DNA of 64,000 nt from Mycolicibacterium aubagnense. GTDB lineage: Bacteria > Actinomycetota > Actinomycetes > Mycobacteriales > Mycobacteriaceae. A program made the translations under genes and the position numbers. The number at the start of each line of letters is the position of its first letter. The stretch's first letter is position 1. Below the pieces are notes generated by a model, which saw only the letters and a program-made list of their open reading frames with translations, searched no databases and was not told where the DNA came from. Location: contig NZ_AP022577.1 in the NCBI RefSeq assembly GCF_010730955.1, forward strand, positions 3,596,001 to 3,660,000. Direction: 5' to 3'. Shown one piece after another: positions 54,661 through 62,537 of the stretch.

Positions 54661-55338
54661 ATGCCCGACGAGCGCAGCGAAGACTCCGCCGAAAAAGCCA
54701 CGGCGAAAGACGCCGCCACCGCCGGCGCTGCCGCGGATGCCGAGCCTGACGCCAAGCCCGCCAACGCCGCGGCACCCAGCGATCAGGTTGATCGAATCTT
54801 CAGTCCCTACGGCATCGCCTCGGCGGCACTGGGCGTCGTCGCGGCGGTTGCGGTCGTCGTGGCGTCCTGGGTCTGGCTGGGCCACCGCGCCAACGACGCG
54901 GAGCGTGCGCATGAAGCGCAGGCGATGAAGGCCGCCGCCGAGTGGGCCGGCCTGCTGATCAACATGACCAAGGACAACGTCACGGTCAACGTGCCGAAGC
55001 TGCACGAGGGCACGGTCGGTCAGCTGAACGCTGATTTCGATGCCACGGTCGCGCCCTTCACCCAGCTGGTTCAGAAGCTGCAGAGCCAGACCAGCGGGCA
55101 GATCGAGTCCGTCGCGCTGGAGACGCTGCATCACACACCGCCGGAGGAGCAGGGCAAACCGCCGGTCCAGCCGGAGCTGGCGGCCATCTCCTCGGACACG
55201 ACGACGGTGCTGGTCATCGCGACGTCCGTGAGCCAGAACGCCGGCGCCAAGCCGCAGACCGTGCGCTGGCGGCTGCGCCTCGGGGTGTCTGACGTCGGCG
55301 GCAAGATGCTGATCTCGCGATTGGAGTCGCTGCGATGA
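54661..55338 (+). CDS. omamA: Orphan Mce-associated membrane protein OmamA (Rv0199-like)
   Basis: A 225-residue Mam-type protein: an acidic/Ala-rich N-terminus (about 1-45), one transmembrane helix (about 51-74) and an external SnoaL-like domain ending VGGKMLISRLESLR. In M. tuberculosis OmamA is needed for Mce1 and Mce4 lipid import and stabilises the MceG ATPase, although it lies outside the mce operons, as here. ATG 54661 was chosen over a start 11 codons upstream that would overlap the zmp1 start region. Coupled to omamB by ATGA. Confidence 0.85.
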   Translation: MPDERSEDSAEKATAKDAATAGAAADAEPDAKPANAAAPSDQVDRIFSPYGIASAALGVVAAVAVVVASWVWLGHRANDAERAHEAQAMKAAAEWAGLLINMTKDNVTVNVPKLHEGTVGQLNADFDATVAPFTQLVQKLQSQTSGQIESVALETLHHTPPEEQGKPPVQPELAAISSDTTTVLVIATSVSQNAGAKPQTVRWRLRLGVSDVGGKMLISRLESLR

Positions 55339-56024
55339 GGAACGCGTGGCGCGTCCTGGTCTTTGACATCCTGGCGCCGCTCGCGGTGCTGGCGAGCCTG
55401 GTCTACATCGGGCTCGCCCTGGATCGGCCGCTGTGGTGGGTCGTGGTGGGCACCATTCTCGGGCTGCTGGTGCTGCAGGCGTCGGTGGTGAACTTCGTGC
55501 TGTTCCGCCGAGACGGCGTCACCATGGGCACCGACGACGACGCGCCCAGGCTGCGGTTCGCGGTCGTCGGCCTGACTACGGTCGCCGTGGCCGCGGCCGC
55601 GATCGTGGGCTACACCAAGTGGACGGTGCCGGACCGCACCACCGACCACGACATGTCCACCGTGGTCGGCATCGCCAGCAGCGTCGCGGAGGCGTCGGCG
55701 ACGTTCACCCCCGGTGCCCCGAACGTCTCGATCGACCGGGCTACATCGCTGATGGCGCCGCAGCGCGCGGAGGCCTACCGCAACGAGTTCAATGCGGTCG
55801 CCAAGGACCTCACCAGCCGTGGGGTGGCCGGGCAGGCCAGCACCATCTCGGCCGGCATCGAGACCATCGGCCCGAACTTCGCCAGTGTCGCGGTGGTCAT
55901 GCGCGCCACCCAGGACATCCCCAACAAGCCTCAGCAGGCAACGGTACTGGGCCTGCGGGTCACGCTGACCAAGCAGGACGGCCGCTGGCTGGTCATGGAC
56001 GTGACCCCACTCGCGTCGCGTTAG
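55335..56024 (+). CDS. omamB: Orphan Mce-associated membrane protein OmamB (Rv0200-like)
   Basis: A 229-residue protein with three predicted helices (about 8-27, 33-56 and 75-93) and a C-terminal Mam-type domain (VAKDLTSRGVAGQASTI, then WLVMDVTPLASR). It overlaps omamA by ATGA and probably forms a pair with it to support Mce importers. It ends nine bases from the convergent HTH gene; a short hairpin with 8-bp arms (56027-56046) sits in and just after that gap. Confidence 0.83.
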   Translation: MRNAWRVLVFDILAPLAVLASLVYIGLALDRPLWWVVVGTILGLLVLQASVVNFVLFRRDGVTMGTDDDAPRLRFAVVGLTTVAVAAAAIVGYTKWTVPDRTTDHDMSTVVGIASSVAEASATFTPGAPNVSIDRATSLMAPQRAEAYRNEFNAVAKDLTSRGVAGQASTISAGIETIGPNFASVAVVMRATQDIPNKPQQATVLGLRVTLTKQDGRWLVMDVTPLASR

Positions 56025-56033
56025 GGCGCTTGC

Positions 56034-56573
56034 TCAGGAGCGAGCGGAACGCATCCGGGCGAACCGGTCCGAGAGCCGCCGCATGCGCACCAGTAGCGCG
56101 GCCGACGGGCTGGCGGTACCGGCCACGTAGGTCGAAAGTTCTTGGGTGCCAACCCCGATGCGGGACGCGAACTCGGTCTCGCTGAGGCCGGAGCGCTCCA
56201 TCAACAGCCGGATCTGCCGGGCCACCTCGGCGCATTCGTTGGCCTCGAGTTGGGTGCGGGTGCGGGCCAGGACCTCGGACAGCGCCTTGGAGATGCCGTA
56301 CGGATTGGTGGTCGCGAGAATCTCCTCAACCTGACGGGCCGTGCGACCGAAGGGGTCCCGCTTGATGGCCACGACGATGCGCTGCCACACCGTCAGGTCG
56401 TCGTTCTCCAACGCGGCGCGGATGGCTGACGTCGACCAGAACTCGACGGGCTTCTCGCCGGGGGCCTGCGCCGGGAACGCGACGGTGGGTGCCCCGTTGC
56501 TGCCGGCTGCGGTGGCGTCACCGGAATCGTCGGCACCAGAAGGGGTGTCCCTCACTTCGGATGTCAACGTCAC
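56034..56573 (-). CDS. Small helix-turn-helix protein (Rv0201c-like)
   Basis: A 179-residue protein with a disordered N-terminus (about 1-45), a helical middle (LTVWQRIVVAIKRDPFGRTA) and an XRE-like helix-turn-helix at about 116-152 (LLMERSGLSETEFASRIGVG). The GTG at 56573 overlaps the mmpL11 stop as GTGA, so it is co-translated with mmpL11. In M. tuberculosis the corresponding gene is also next to mmpL11. Whether it binds DNA is untested here. Confidence 0.72.
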   Translation of the reverse strand: MTLTSEVRDTPSGADDSGDATAAGSNGAPTVAFPAQAPGEKPVEFWSTSAIRAALENDDLTVWQRIVVAIKRDPFGRTARQVEEILATTNPYGISKALSEVLARTRTQLEANECAEVARQIRLLMERSGLSETEFASRIGVGTQELSTYVAGTASPSAALLVRMRRLSDRFARMRSARS

Positions 56574-59545
56574 CTCGCCTCCTCCAACATGGCCACCGCC
56601 ACCGCCAAACAACGCTGCTTGACGTCGGGCCAATCTGCCGTTTCCTGGTCGTCGAACGGGTGCGGGTCGGCCAACCTGCGGACCAACTGGGTGGCCACCC
56701 ACTGGTTCTTCGACCGTTCCCCACAGTAATACCCGTCAATGCCGGCGAGAACCGCGGCCGCAGTCCGGATGTCCATGCAGGACACCAGGTCGGCGAAGTC
56801 GGCGTAGTCCTGGACGCTATTGCGGGACATGATCAGGTAGCCCTTGAGTCGCAGCGTTTCGGCGCCGGTCGGGATTTCCAGCCGGTCGCCGGTGGGCAGC
56901 AGCACCGTCGTGGTTTCCACCGGGCCGCGGCGCTCGATGGCCGGGCCGTCGGTCTCGCTGAGCGACAGGGCGTCGAGGGCAACCGACAGCCGCCCGCCCC
57001 ACATGGTGACCGGGTGTACGTCGGGGTTGTCCGACGCGGACCGGGACTGGCCGAGCGTGCCCCGGCGCAGCAGCGCCAGTCCGCCGCGCGAGAGGTCTGT
57101 GCGCGTCGGTGCCGCCGCGATGCGGCGGGGCACGGCGCGTGGCAGGTACTGCTGCTCGTCGGTGTCGCTGCCGCCGCACCCGCTGAACGCCAGCGGGTCG
57201 GAGACCGTAACAGTCTGTGCTGCAAGGCTTTTGAGCTTGGCCGCGGACTTGACGACGCTGCGCAGTTCGGCGCCCGAGGGGCCCAGCGCGGAGATGTCGT
57301 CGGGGATGATGACCAGGCTGCCGGTGTCGGTGGTGGGCAGCGGCTTTTCGAAATCCACCGACGGCAGCAGGCGGTCCAGCCACGTGGGCAGCCACCAGTT
57401 CCACTGGTCGAACATCGCCATCAGCGCGGGCACCAGGACCAGCCGCACCACTGTCGCGTCGACCGCGATGGCCACGGCGCACGCCACACCCATCTGGGCC
57501 ACCAGCGGCATGCCGGCGAACGCGAACCCGATGAACACGGCGATCATGATCAGCGCGGCGCTGGTGATGGTGCGGGCACTGGTGCTGACACCGTAGGCGA
57601 CGGCGTCGCGGGTGTTGCCGGTCTGCAGGAAGCGTTCCCGGATGCGCGTCAGCAGGAAGATCTCGTAGTCCATGGACAGGCCGAACGTCATCGCCAGCAC
57701 CAGGGGTGGAATGGTGCTGTCCAGCGATTCCAGGGGCTTGAACCCGAGCGCCTGGAACCAGCCCCACTCGAAGACGATCACCAGGCTGCCGTAGGCCGCG
57801 GCGACCGAAAGCACCGTCATCAGGACGCCCTTGATCGCCAGCACGATCGAGCGGATCGAGATCAGCAGCATCACGAACGCGATCAGCGAGACGAAGACGA
57901 ACACCAGGATCTCGGTGTCGGCAACGCGGTGGTCGAAGTCCATGATCAGCGCCGTCGGCCCACCCACGGCGATCGCGACGTTCGGGCCCGCGACGCTCGG
58001 CAGGTGTTGTCGCAGCCAGGTGATGGAGTCGCGCGCGACGAGGTCCTCGGGGTCGACCGAGAGGACGATCGAGAACAGCGCGCTGCGGTTGTCGTTGCTG
58101 AACACCGGCGGGGCCACCTGGGACACGTCCCGCGCCTTCGTCATCGTCTGGTGCAGCGCGTCGAGCGTCGCGGTGTTCTGTGGGTCGGACGCCGTCGGCT
58201 CGGGGAACGTCACCAGCACCCGGATCGGTCCGAGTGCGCCGGGGCCCAGTGCCTCCGCGGCGGCGGCCACGCCGGCCCGGATTTCGTGGGACGGCTGGAA
58301 CTGACGCAACATGCTGTTGCCCAGCTGCATGCCGAACGACGGCGCCGCCAGGGCGATGAGGAAGACGGCGGCCAGCAGCGCCGACAGCCACGGGCGCCGC
58401 ATGGTGCGTTCGGTCCATTGCGTCCAGAACGGGGACTGCGTGGCGTCGGGGCGGCGCGTGACATGCAGCCACGACGAGCGTTTGGCGACGCGCTTGCCGA
58501 ACGTGGCCAGCACTGCCGGGATCAGGGTGGTCGAGGTCAGGACCGCGACGGCGACGGCCAGGATGGCGCCGGTGGCCATGGACGACAGCACCGGCGTGCC
58601 GATCAGGTAGATGCCGGTGATCGAGGCGATCACCGTCAGCCCGGACAGCAGCACCGCCAGACCCGAGGTTGCCATCGACGCGTCGACGGCCTGCTCCGGG
58701 TCGCGGCCGGCGCGCAGTTCCTCGCGGAAGCGCATGAGGATGAACAGCGAATAGTCGACGGCCAGCGCGATGCCGAACATCGAGAGCGTCGTCGTCACGA
58801 AGACGCTCATCGTGACCCAGATGGACAGGAGGTAGACCACCCCCATCGTCACGATCACCGTGCAGGCGCCAAGCAGCATCGGCATGGCCGCGGCGGCGAG
58901 CGACCCGAACACCGCCAGCAGCACGATCAGGACGATCGGCAGGTTCCACTTCTCGGCTTCGGCGACGTCGTGCTTGGTGGTCTCGCTGGCGGCCGCACCG
59001 AGTGCACCCTGACCGATGACGTACAGCCGGACCTTGCCGTCCGCCGTCTGGCCGGCTTTGCCGCCTTCGATGCCGACGGCTGTCCGCAGCTTCTTGGCGA
59101 TGTCGACGGCGCCGCTGTTCTTGAAGTCGAGTCGCAGCGTCACGACGTAGGGTTTGCCGGCCTGCGGCTCGGCCTGCGTGGGGTCTGGCACGACCTTGAC
59201 GTTGGAGACGCCCGCCGCGATGCGTTTCAGGTGGTCGACCGCTGCGGTCATGTCTTCTTGCGACGCGTTGGCGTTCGGGGCCGCGACCAAGGCCAGCGGT
59301 GAGGCGCCCTCGTCGGGGAAGTGGTCCTCGAGCGCGTGCTGGACGTGCAGGGACTGGGAGCCGGCGACGTCGAACCCGCCGCCGCTGAGGTTGCTGGACT
59401 GGGTCGCCGCGAGATACAGGGACGGCACCATGAGCAGCAGCCAGGTGGCGAAAACCGCCCAGCGCCAACGCCGAAGCAGAGCGCTCAGCCGCATCATCAA
59501 CTGCTGGATGGCGAACCCTCTTCCTGCGGTCGTCCCGGTTGCCAC
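56570..59545 (-). CDS. mmpL11: RND-family lipid exporter MmpL11
   Basis: A 991-residue MmpL transporter: helix 1 near residue 30, the first porter domain, a block of five to six helices (about 175-360) with ALAVDYSLFILMRFREELR, the second porter domain and the second helix block with FGLSMDYEIFLLTRIRERF. The C-terminal cytoplasmic domain is long (about 260 residues), the mark of MmpL3/MmpL11. It exports monomeromycolyl diacylglycerol-type lipids and has been linked to haem uptake. GTG 59545 is given; the MMRLS start at 59497, used for M. tuberculosis, is an equal option. The 4-base overlap joins it to the HTH gene. Confidence 0.93.
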   Translation of the reverse strand: MATGTTAGRGFAIQQLMMRLSALLRRWRWAVFATWLLLMVPSLYLAATQSSNLSGGGFDVAGSQSLHVQHALEDHFPDEGASPLALVAAPNANASQEDMTAAVDHLKRIAAGVSNVKVVPDPTQAEPQAGKPYVVTLRLDFKNSGAVDIAKKLRTAVGIEGGKAGQTADGKVRLYVIGQGALGAAASETTKHDVAEAEKWNLPIVLIVLLAVFGSLAAAAMPMLLGACTVIVTMGVVYLLSIWVTMSVFVTTTLSMFGIALAVDYSLFILMRFREELRAGRDPEQAVDASMATSGLAVLLSGLTVIASITGIYLIGTPVLSSMATGAILAVAVAVLTSTTLIPAVLATFGKRVAKRSSWLHVTRRPDATQSPFWTQWTERTMRRPWLSALLAAVFLIALAAPSFGMQLGNSMLRQFQPSHEIRAGVAAAAEALGPGALGPIRVLVTFPEPTASDPQNTATLDALHQTMTKARDVSQVAPPVFSNDNRSALFSIVLSVDPEDLVARDSITWLRQHLPSVAGPNVAIAVGGPTALIMDFDHRVADTEILVFVFVSLIAFVMLLISIRSIVLAIKGVLMTVLSVAAAYGSLVIVFEWGWFQALGFKPLESLDSTIPPLVLAMTFGLSMDYEIFLLTRIRERFLQTGNTRDAVAYGVSTSARTITSAALIMIAVFIGFAFAGMPLVAQMGVACAVAIAVDATVVRLVLVPALMAMFDQWNWWLPTWLDRLLPSVDFEKPLPTTDTGSLVIIPDDISALGPSGAELRSVVKSAAKLKSLAAQTVTVSDPLAFSGCGGSDTDEQQYLPRAVPRRIAAAPTRTDLSRGGLALLRRGTLGQSRSASDNPDVHPVTMWGGRLSVALDALSLSETDGPAIERRGPVETTTVLLPTGDRLEIPTGAETLRLKGYLIMSRNSVQDYADFADLVSCMDIRTAAAVLAGIDGYYCGERSKNQWVATQLVRRLADPHPFDDQETADWPDVKQRCLAVAVAMLEEAR

Positions 59546-59582
59546 CGGAGTCTTTGTGATCGGCGTTGCGTGCCGCCGACCC

Positions 59583-59599
59583 TACCCCAGTATGGGGTA
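59583..59599. promoter_or_regulatory. TACCCC/GGGGTA palindrome upstream of mmpL11
   Basis: TACCCCA (59583-59589), spacer GTA, TGGGGTA (59593-59599) form a perfect dyad 38 bases before the mmpL11 GTG. It shares the TACCCC half-site with the ricR operator but has two more bases between the half-sites, so a different CsoR-like or other repressor is possible. Confidence 0.5.
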
Positions 59600-59863
59600 A
59601 GGTGACCGGCCCGCGAGCGCGGTTGGGGCGCCAGGGGCGGAACCTTGATCCAACTGCAACCGGGCGGCTGCCGAGGTATCCAGCAACCCCGTCGGCGGCG
59701 GTTGGCGGGTTTGCCGGGTGGCGGTAACTGATCGTTGACCTGGATGTTTGCTGTGTGGATTGGGCGCAGGCCCGGCGGCGATGGCAAGATGGCAAGAGCC
59801 GAATCCCGGATGAGGTCCGGCACGTCGATCCGCGCCACCCCGGGAAATCAGTGTTTGCCGAGT

Positions 59864-59892
59864 GTTTACGCGGCCGTCGCTGGCCCGTAAAC
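59864..59892. promoter_or_regulatory. Inverted repeat before haemophore-like gene
   Basis: GTTTACG (59864-59870) and CGTAAAC (59886-59892) are exact 7-bp complements 15 bases apart, ending just before the GAGGA ribosome-binding site. It may be an operator or an mRNA leader hairpin. Confidence 0.4.
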
Positions 59893-59909
59893 CGTGAGGA
59901 GTTGTGCCC

Positions 59910-60455
59910 ATGAAGACGACCATCGTGACGGCCCGCCGCGGGCTTGCCGGGGTATTCGCTGTAACCGCGCTCGGCGGTGTCGTGGTGACGTCGTTCGGCG
60001 CCCCGTCGGCGGGTGCGGGCCAGGATCCGTGCGCGGCCAGCCAGGTCGCCAAGACCATCGGCATGGTGGCCACGTCGACCGGCACGTATCTGGACGCGCA
60101 CCCGACGGCGAACCAGACCTTGACGACCATCTCGCAGCAGCAGCCCGGACCGCAGTCCTTGGCGGCGCTCAAGACGTACTTCGACGCCAACCCGCAGGAG
60201 GGTGCCGCGCTGCAGAACCTCCAGGCGCCACTGGTGACGCTGTCCTCGCAGTGCAAGCTGCCGTTGACGCTGCCGCAGCTGATGGGGCTGATGCAGTCGG
60301 CACAGCAGGGCGGCGGTCTGCCGGCCGCGGTGCCCGCGATGCCGAGCGTGCCCGGCAGCGTGCCGTTCACGCCCACCCTCCCTGGCGTTACGACGGCGAC
60401 GGGGTCCATTCCGGCGGCGCAGGCCGTCGCGGCGACGCAACCCGCCGCTCGCTGA
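59910..60455 (+). CDS. Haemophore-like secreted protein (Rv0203-like)
   Basis: A 181-residue secreted protein: signal peptide (about 1-35), a mature helical domain with two Cys (in QDPCAAS and SSQCKLP) and STGTYLDAHP, which carries the Tyr and His positions associated with haem binding in Rv0203. The C-terminal 60 residues are Pro/Ala/Val-rich. It probably binds haem outside the cell and works with MmpL11, which lies divergent to it as in M. tuberculosis. ATG 59910 has GAGGA nine bases upstream; a GTG at 59904 is too close to it. Confidence 0.82.
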   Translation: MKTTIVTARRGLAGVFAVTALGGVVVTSFGAPSAGAGQDPCAASQVAKTIGMVATSTGTYLDAHPTANQTLTTISQQQPGPQSLAALKTYFDANPQEGAALQNLQAPLVTLSSQCKLPLTLPQLMGLMQSAQQGGGLPAAVPAMPSVPGSVPFTPTLPGVTTATGSIPAAQAVAATQPAAR

Positions 60456-60556
60456 GCAACGCCAGGCGTGGTGCCGGCTCTTCTGCTTATCTTTGAGGGG
60501 CCGGTAGCCCCGTCGGGGTCCTCCCACCGGAATTCTCGACGAAGGGGTTTGACCAC

Positions 60557-60916
60557 ATGATGCTCACAGCTCTGGCCGGGCGACGTGTTGTTGCCGGCTT
60601 CATCGGCGCCGGCGTGGTCGCCGGCGGCATGCTGTTCGGTGCTGTCCCGTCGGCCCTCGCCGACGACGCGCCGCCCAACTGCACTGCCGCGGACCTGGCC
60701 GGTGTCAGAGCGGGCGTCGACGCGTCGACCTCTGCCTACCTGTTCACTCACCCGGATGTGAACGACTTCTTCAGCAGCCTCCGGGGGCTGTCGAAGGATC
60801 AGGCGCACGCCAAGGTCAAGCAGTACCTGGCTGCGAACCCGCAGACCAAGGCCGAGCTACAGGGCATCCGGCAGCCGCTGAAGGACATCCGCGACCGCTG
60901 CGGCATCCGTCAGTGA
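60557..60916 (+). CDS. Second haemophore-like secreted protein
   Basis: A 119-residue secreted protein with a signal peptide (about 1-35, ALA-DD). The mature part matches the previous gene in pattern: Cys, an STSAYLFTHPDVN segment, a YLAANPQTKAELQ helix and a final Cys (RDRCGIRQ). It lacks the Pro/Ala tail of its neighbour. The pair looks like a tandem duplication with later divergence. Its stop codon lies inside a large inverted repeat. Confidence 0.8.
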   Translation: MMLTALAGRRVVAGFIGAGVVAGGMLFGAVPSALADDAPPNCTAADLAGVRAGVDASTSAYLFTHPDVNDFFSSLRGLSKDQAHAKVKQYLAANPQTKAELQGIRQPLKDIRDRCGIRQ

Positions 60917-60966
60917 TTTGTGCACGAAAATCCGCGGTTGGCGCGGATTCTCGTGCACAAATCACT
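60912..60966. terminator. 25-bp stem shared by two convergent gene ends
   Basis: Bases 60912-60936 and 60942-60966 are reverse complements except for one position, with a five-base loop. The stem contains the TGA of the second haemophore-like gene (60914-60916) and, on the other strand, the TGA of the DUF3054 gene (60962-60964). It should terminate transcription in both directions. Confidence 0.85.
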
Positions 60967-61333
60967 TAAAGAATCGAACTGCGCCGCGCCAGCCCAGCAG
61001 CAGGATGGCCGTGACGGTCGACGCGACGATCACGAAGCTGACGGCAACACCCTGAGCCGACGCCTTGCGCAGCAGCATGCCGATCACGACGGTGCTGACC
61101 CAGACCGCCAATCCGGTCGGGTTCAGTGCCGTCGGGCGGCGCCAGCCCCGCGACAGGGCCCAGCCCGCCACGGTTCCGGTCAGGAACGGCCAGCTCGTGT
61201 GCGCCACTCCGGCCAGCGTGATGCCCTCGGCGTGACTGCGCCGACCGATGGCGCAGAAGATCACCACGCAGACCACGTCTGCGAGGAAAGCCAGTGCGGC
61301 GCGGCGGTTTCCGGTGGCCTGCTCAGTTGTCAT
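60962..61333 (-). CDS. DUF3054 membrane protein
   Basis: A 123-residue protein with four hydrophobic helices and the DUF3054 signatures FCAIGRRSH and PFLTGTVAGWALSRGWRRP. Function unknown. Its start overlaps the end of the peptidase-like lipoprotein gene by 11 bases, so both belong to one transcription unit on the minus strand. Confidence 0.83.
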   Translation of the reverse strand: MTTEQATGNRRAALAFLADVVCVVIFCAIGRRSHAEGITLAGVAHTSWPFLTGTVAGWALSRGWRRPTALNPTGLAVWVSTVVIGMLLRKASAQGVAVSFVIVASTVTAILLLGWRGAVRFFK

Positions 61334-62537
61334 AGGTCATCACGTCCAGATTCAGTGGGCTGACATTGTTTTCGTCGCTGGCGGTGAAGCCGGGCTGTAG
61401 CTGTGCGGGCCGGCCGGCTTCGAGCGCTTCACCGGCCGCCATACTGTCCACGCGTGCCGTGAGTCGGAACGAGCGGAAGACGAACGGCAGGCCGTCGGAG
61501 CGCAGCGGGTCTGCTGTGCTCATCACGTGAAAATGTAGATGTGGGCCGGTCGAATTGCCGGTATTGCCAACGTGTCCGAGCACCTGCCCGGCGTTCAGCT
61601 GGTCGCCTGGCTTGACCGTGACGCTACCGGTCTGTAGGTGCGCGTAGAACGCGAAGTTCCCGTTTCCGATGTCCTGCACGACATGATTGCCGCCGTATTG
61701 CGCGAGCGTGAGTCCGGTCGGGTTCTGACCGGGCACCTGTTCCGGCAGTCCGTCGAGGACCGCCACGACGGGGCCGGCAGCCACGGCGTGCACGTCGGCC
61801 CCGAAGTAGGCGTAACTGGTGTTCTTCGCGCCGTCGCCGGTGAACAGCCGCCCGTCGGGCTGCAGCTGCTCGTAGTCGATGGCGAATCGTTCTGCGCCCC
61901 AGAGCTTTCCGTCAATGGGGTTGAGGGCCATCCGATGTGGCGTCATGTCGCAGCAGCTGTTGCCGTCGAGCCAGCCGGCGCCACGCAGTGGCGGTTCGAT
62001 GACAGCGGGTTTGTGGTCGGACACCGGCACCGGCGCGACGTTCTCGGTGACCACCGGCGGCACGAGCGGCGGCATCGGTTTCGGCACCTTGACCACCACG
62101 CGGTGTGAAAGCTGTTGGGGTACAGGGCTTCCCGCGGGAAGACTGACATCCAGCCAGACGGTGGCGCGTTGGCCCGGGCCGAGATTGTTCGTGCTGATCC
62201 GGGTGCCCATGGTCCGGGTCCAGTAGGCCAGCCCTGCGCCGGACAGTTGCAGCAGCGGGCCGGCCGGACCCATGACCGATACCGAATCCACCGTCACCGG
62301 CTCGGGCGAGGAATTGGTCAGCAGCAGTTCGTACGCCAGGTGGACACGGCCGTCGGTGGCCGGAACCGCGATGGGCGCGGCGACGACGTCGGCCAGGACC
62401 GGGGTCACGATCGGCGCGGTGGACTCGGTGGAACTGGTTGGTGGAGAGGATGTTTCAGCCGATTTCGGTGCCGGCGTGCACGACGTCAGGGTGGCGGCGA
62501 GCACGAGCGCCGTCGCCAGCCGACTAGCCGGTGTCAT
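61323..62537 (-). CDS. M23-family peptidase-like lipoprotein
   Basis: A 404-residue lipoprotein (LTSC lipobox, Cys20). Residues 45-170 form a beta-rich domain (LAYELLLTNSSPEPVTVDSV); the rest matches M23/LytM metallopeptidases, with YAHLQTGSV and NTGNSTGPHLHFHV giving the HxH pair. A candidate first zinc ligand is GNHVVQDIG, but I cannot confirm the full HxxxD pattern, so it could be an inactive binding protein. It overlaps the neighbours by 11 and 14 bases. Confidence 0.82.
   Translation of the reverse strand: MTPASRLATALVLAATLTSCTPAPKSAETSSPPTSSTESTAPIVTPVLADVVAAPIAVPATDGRVHLAYELLLTNSSPEPVTVDSVSVMGPAGPLLQLSGAGLAYWTRTMGTRISTNNLGPGQRATVWLDVSLPAGSPVPQQLSHRVVVKVPKPMPPLVPPVVTENVAPVPVSDHKPAVIEPPLRGAGWLDGNSCCDMTPHRMALNPIDGKLWGAERFAIDYEQLQPDGRLFTGDGAKNTSYAYFGADVHAVAAGPVVAVLDGLPEQVPGQNPTGLTLAQYGGNHVVQDIGNGNFAFYAHLQTGSVTVKPGDQLNAGQVLGHVGNTGNSTGPHLHFHVMSTADPLRSDGLPFVFRSFRLTARVDSMAAGEALEAGRPAQLQPGFTASDENNVSPLNLDVMTYDN

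Larger units (their letters stand above)
59546..59909. other. Divergent promoter region mmpL11 / haemophore-like gene
   Basis: A 364-base gap without a supported gene. It contains the TACCCC/GGGGTA-type palindrome at 59583-59599 near mmpL11, a GATGGCAAGATGGCAAGA tandem around 59780, and the GTTTACG/CGTAAAC inverted repeat at 59864-59892 near the haemophore-like start. Confidence 0.55.

Noticed and set aside
56489..59302. Plus-strand frame of over 900 codons opposite mmpL11
   Set aside because: Composition is Arg/Gly/His/Gln-rich with no membrane segments or domains; it arises from the high-GC complement of mmpL11.
56817..60527. Very long minus-strand frame across mmpL11 and the haemophore gene
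   Set aside because: It is an Arg/Gly/Pro-rich shadow of the MmpL11 frame; MmpL11 matches its family over its whole length.
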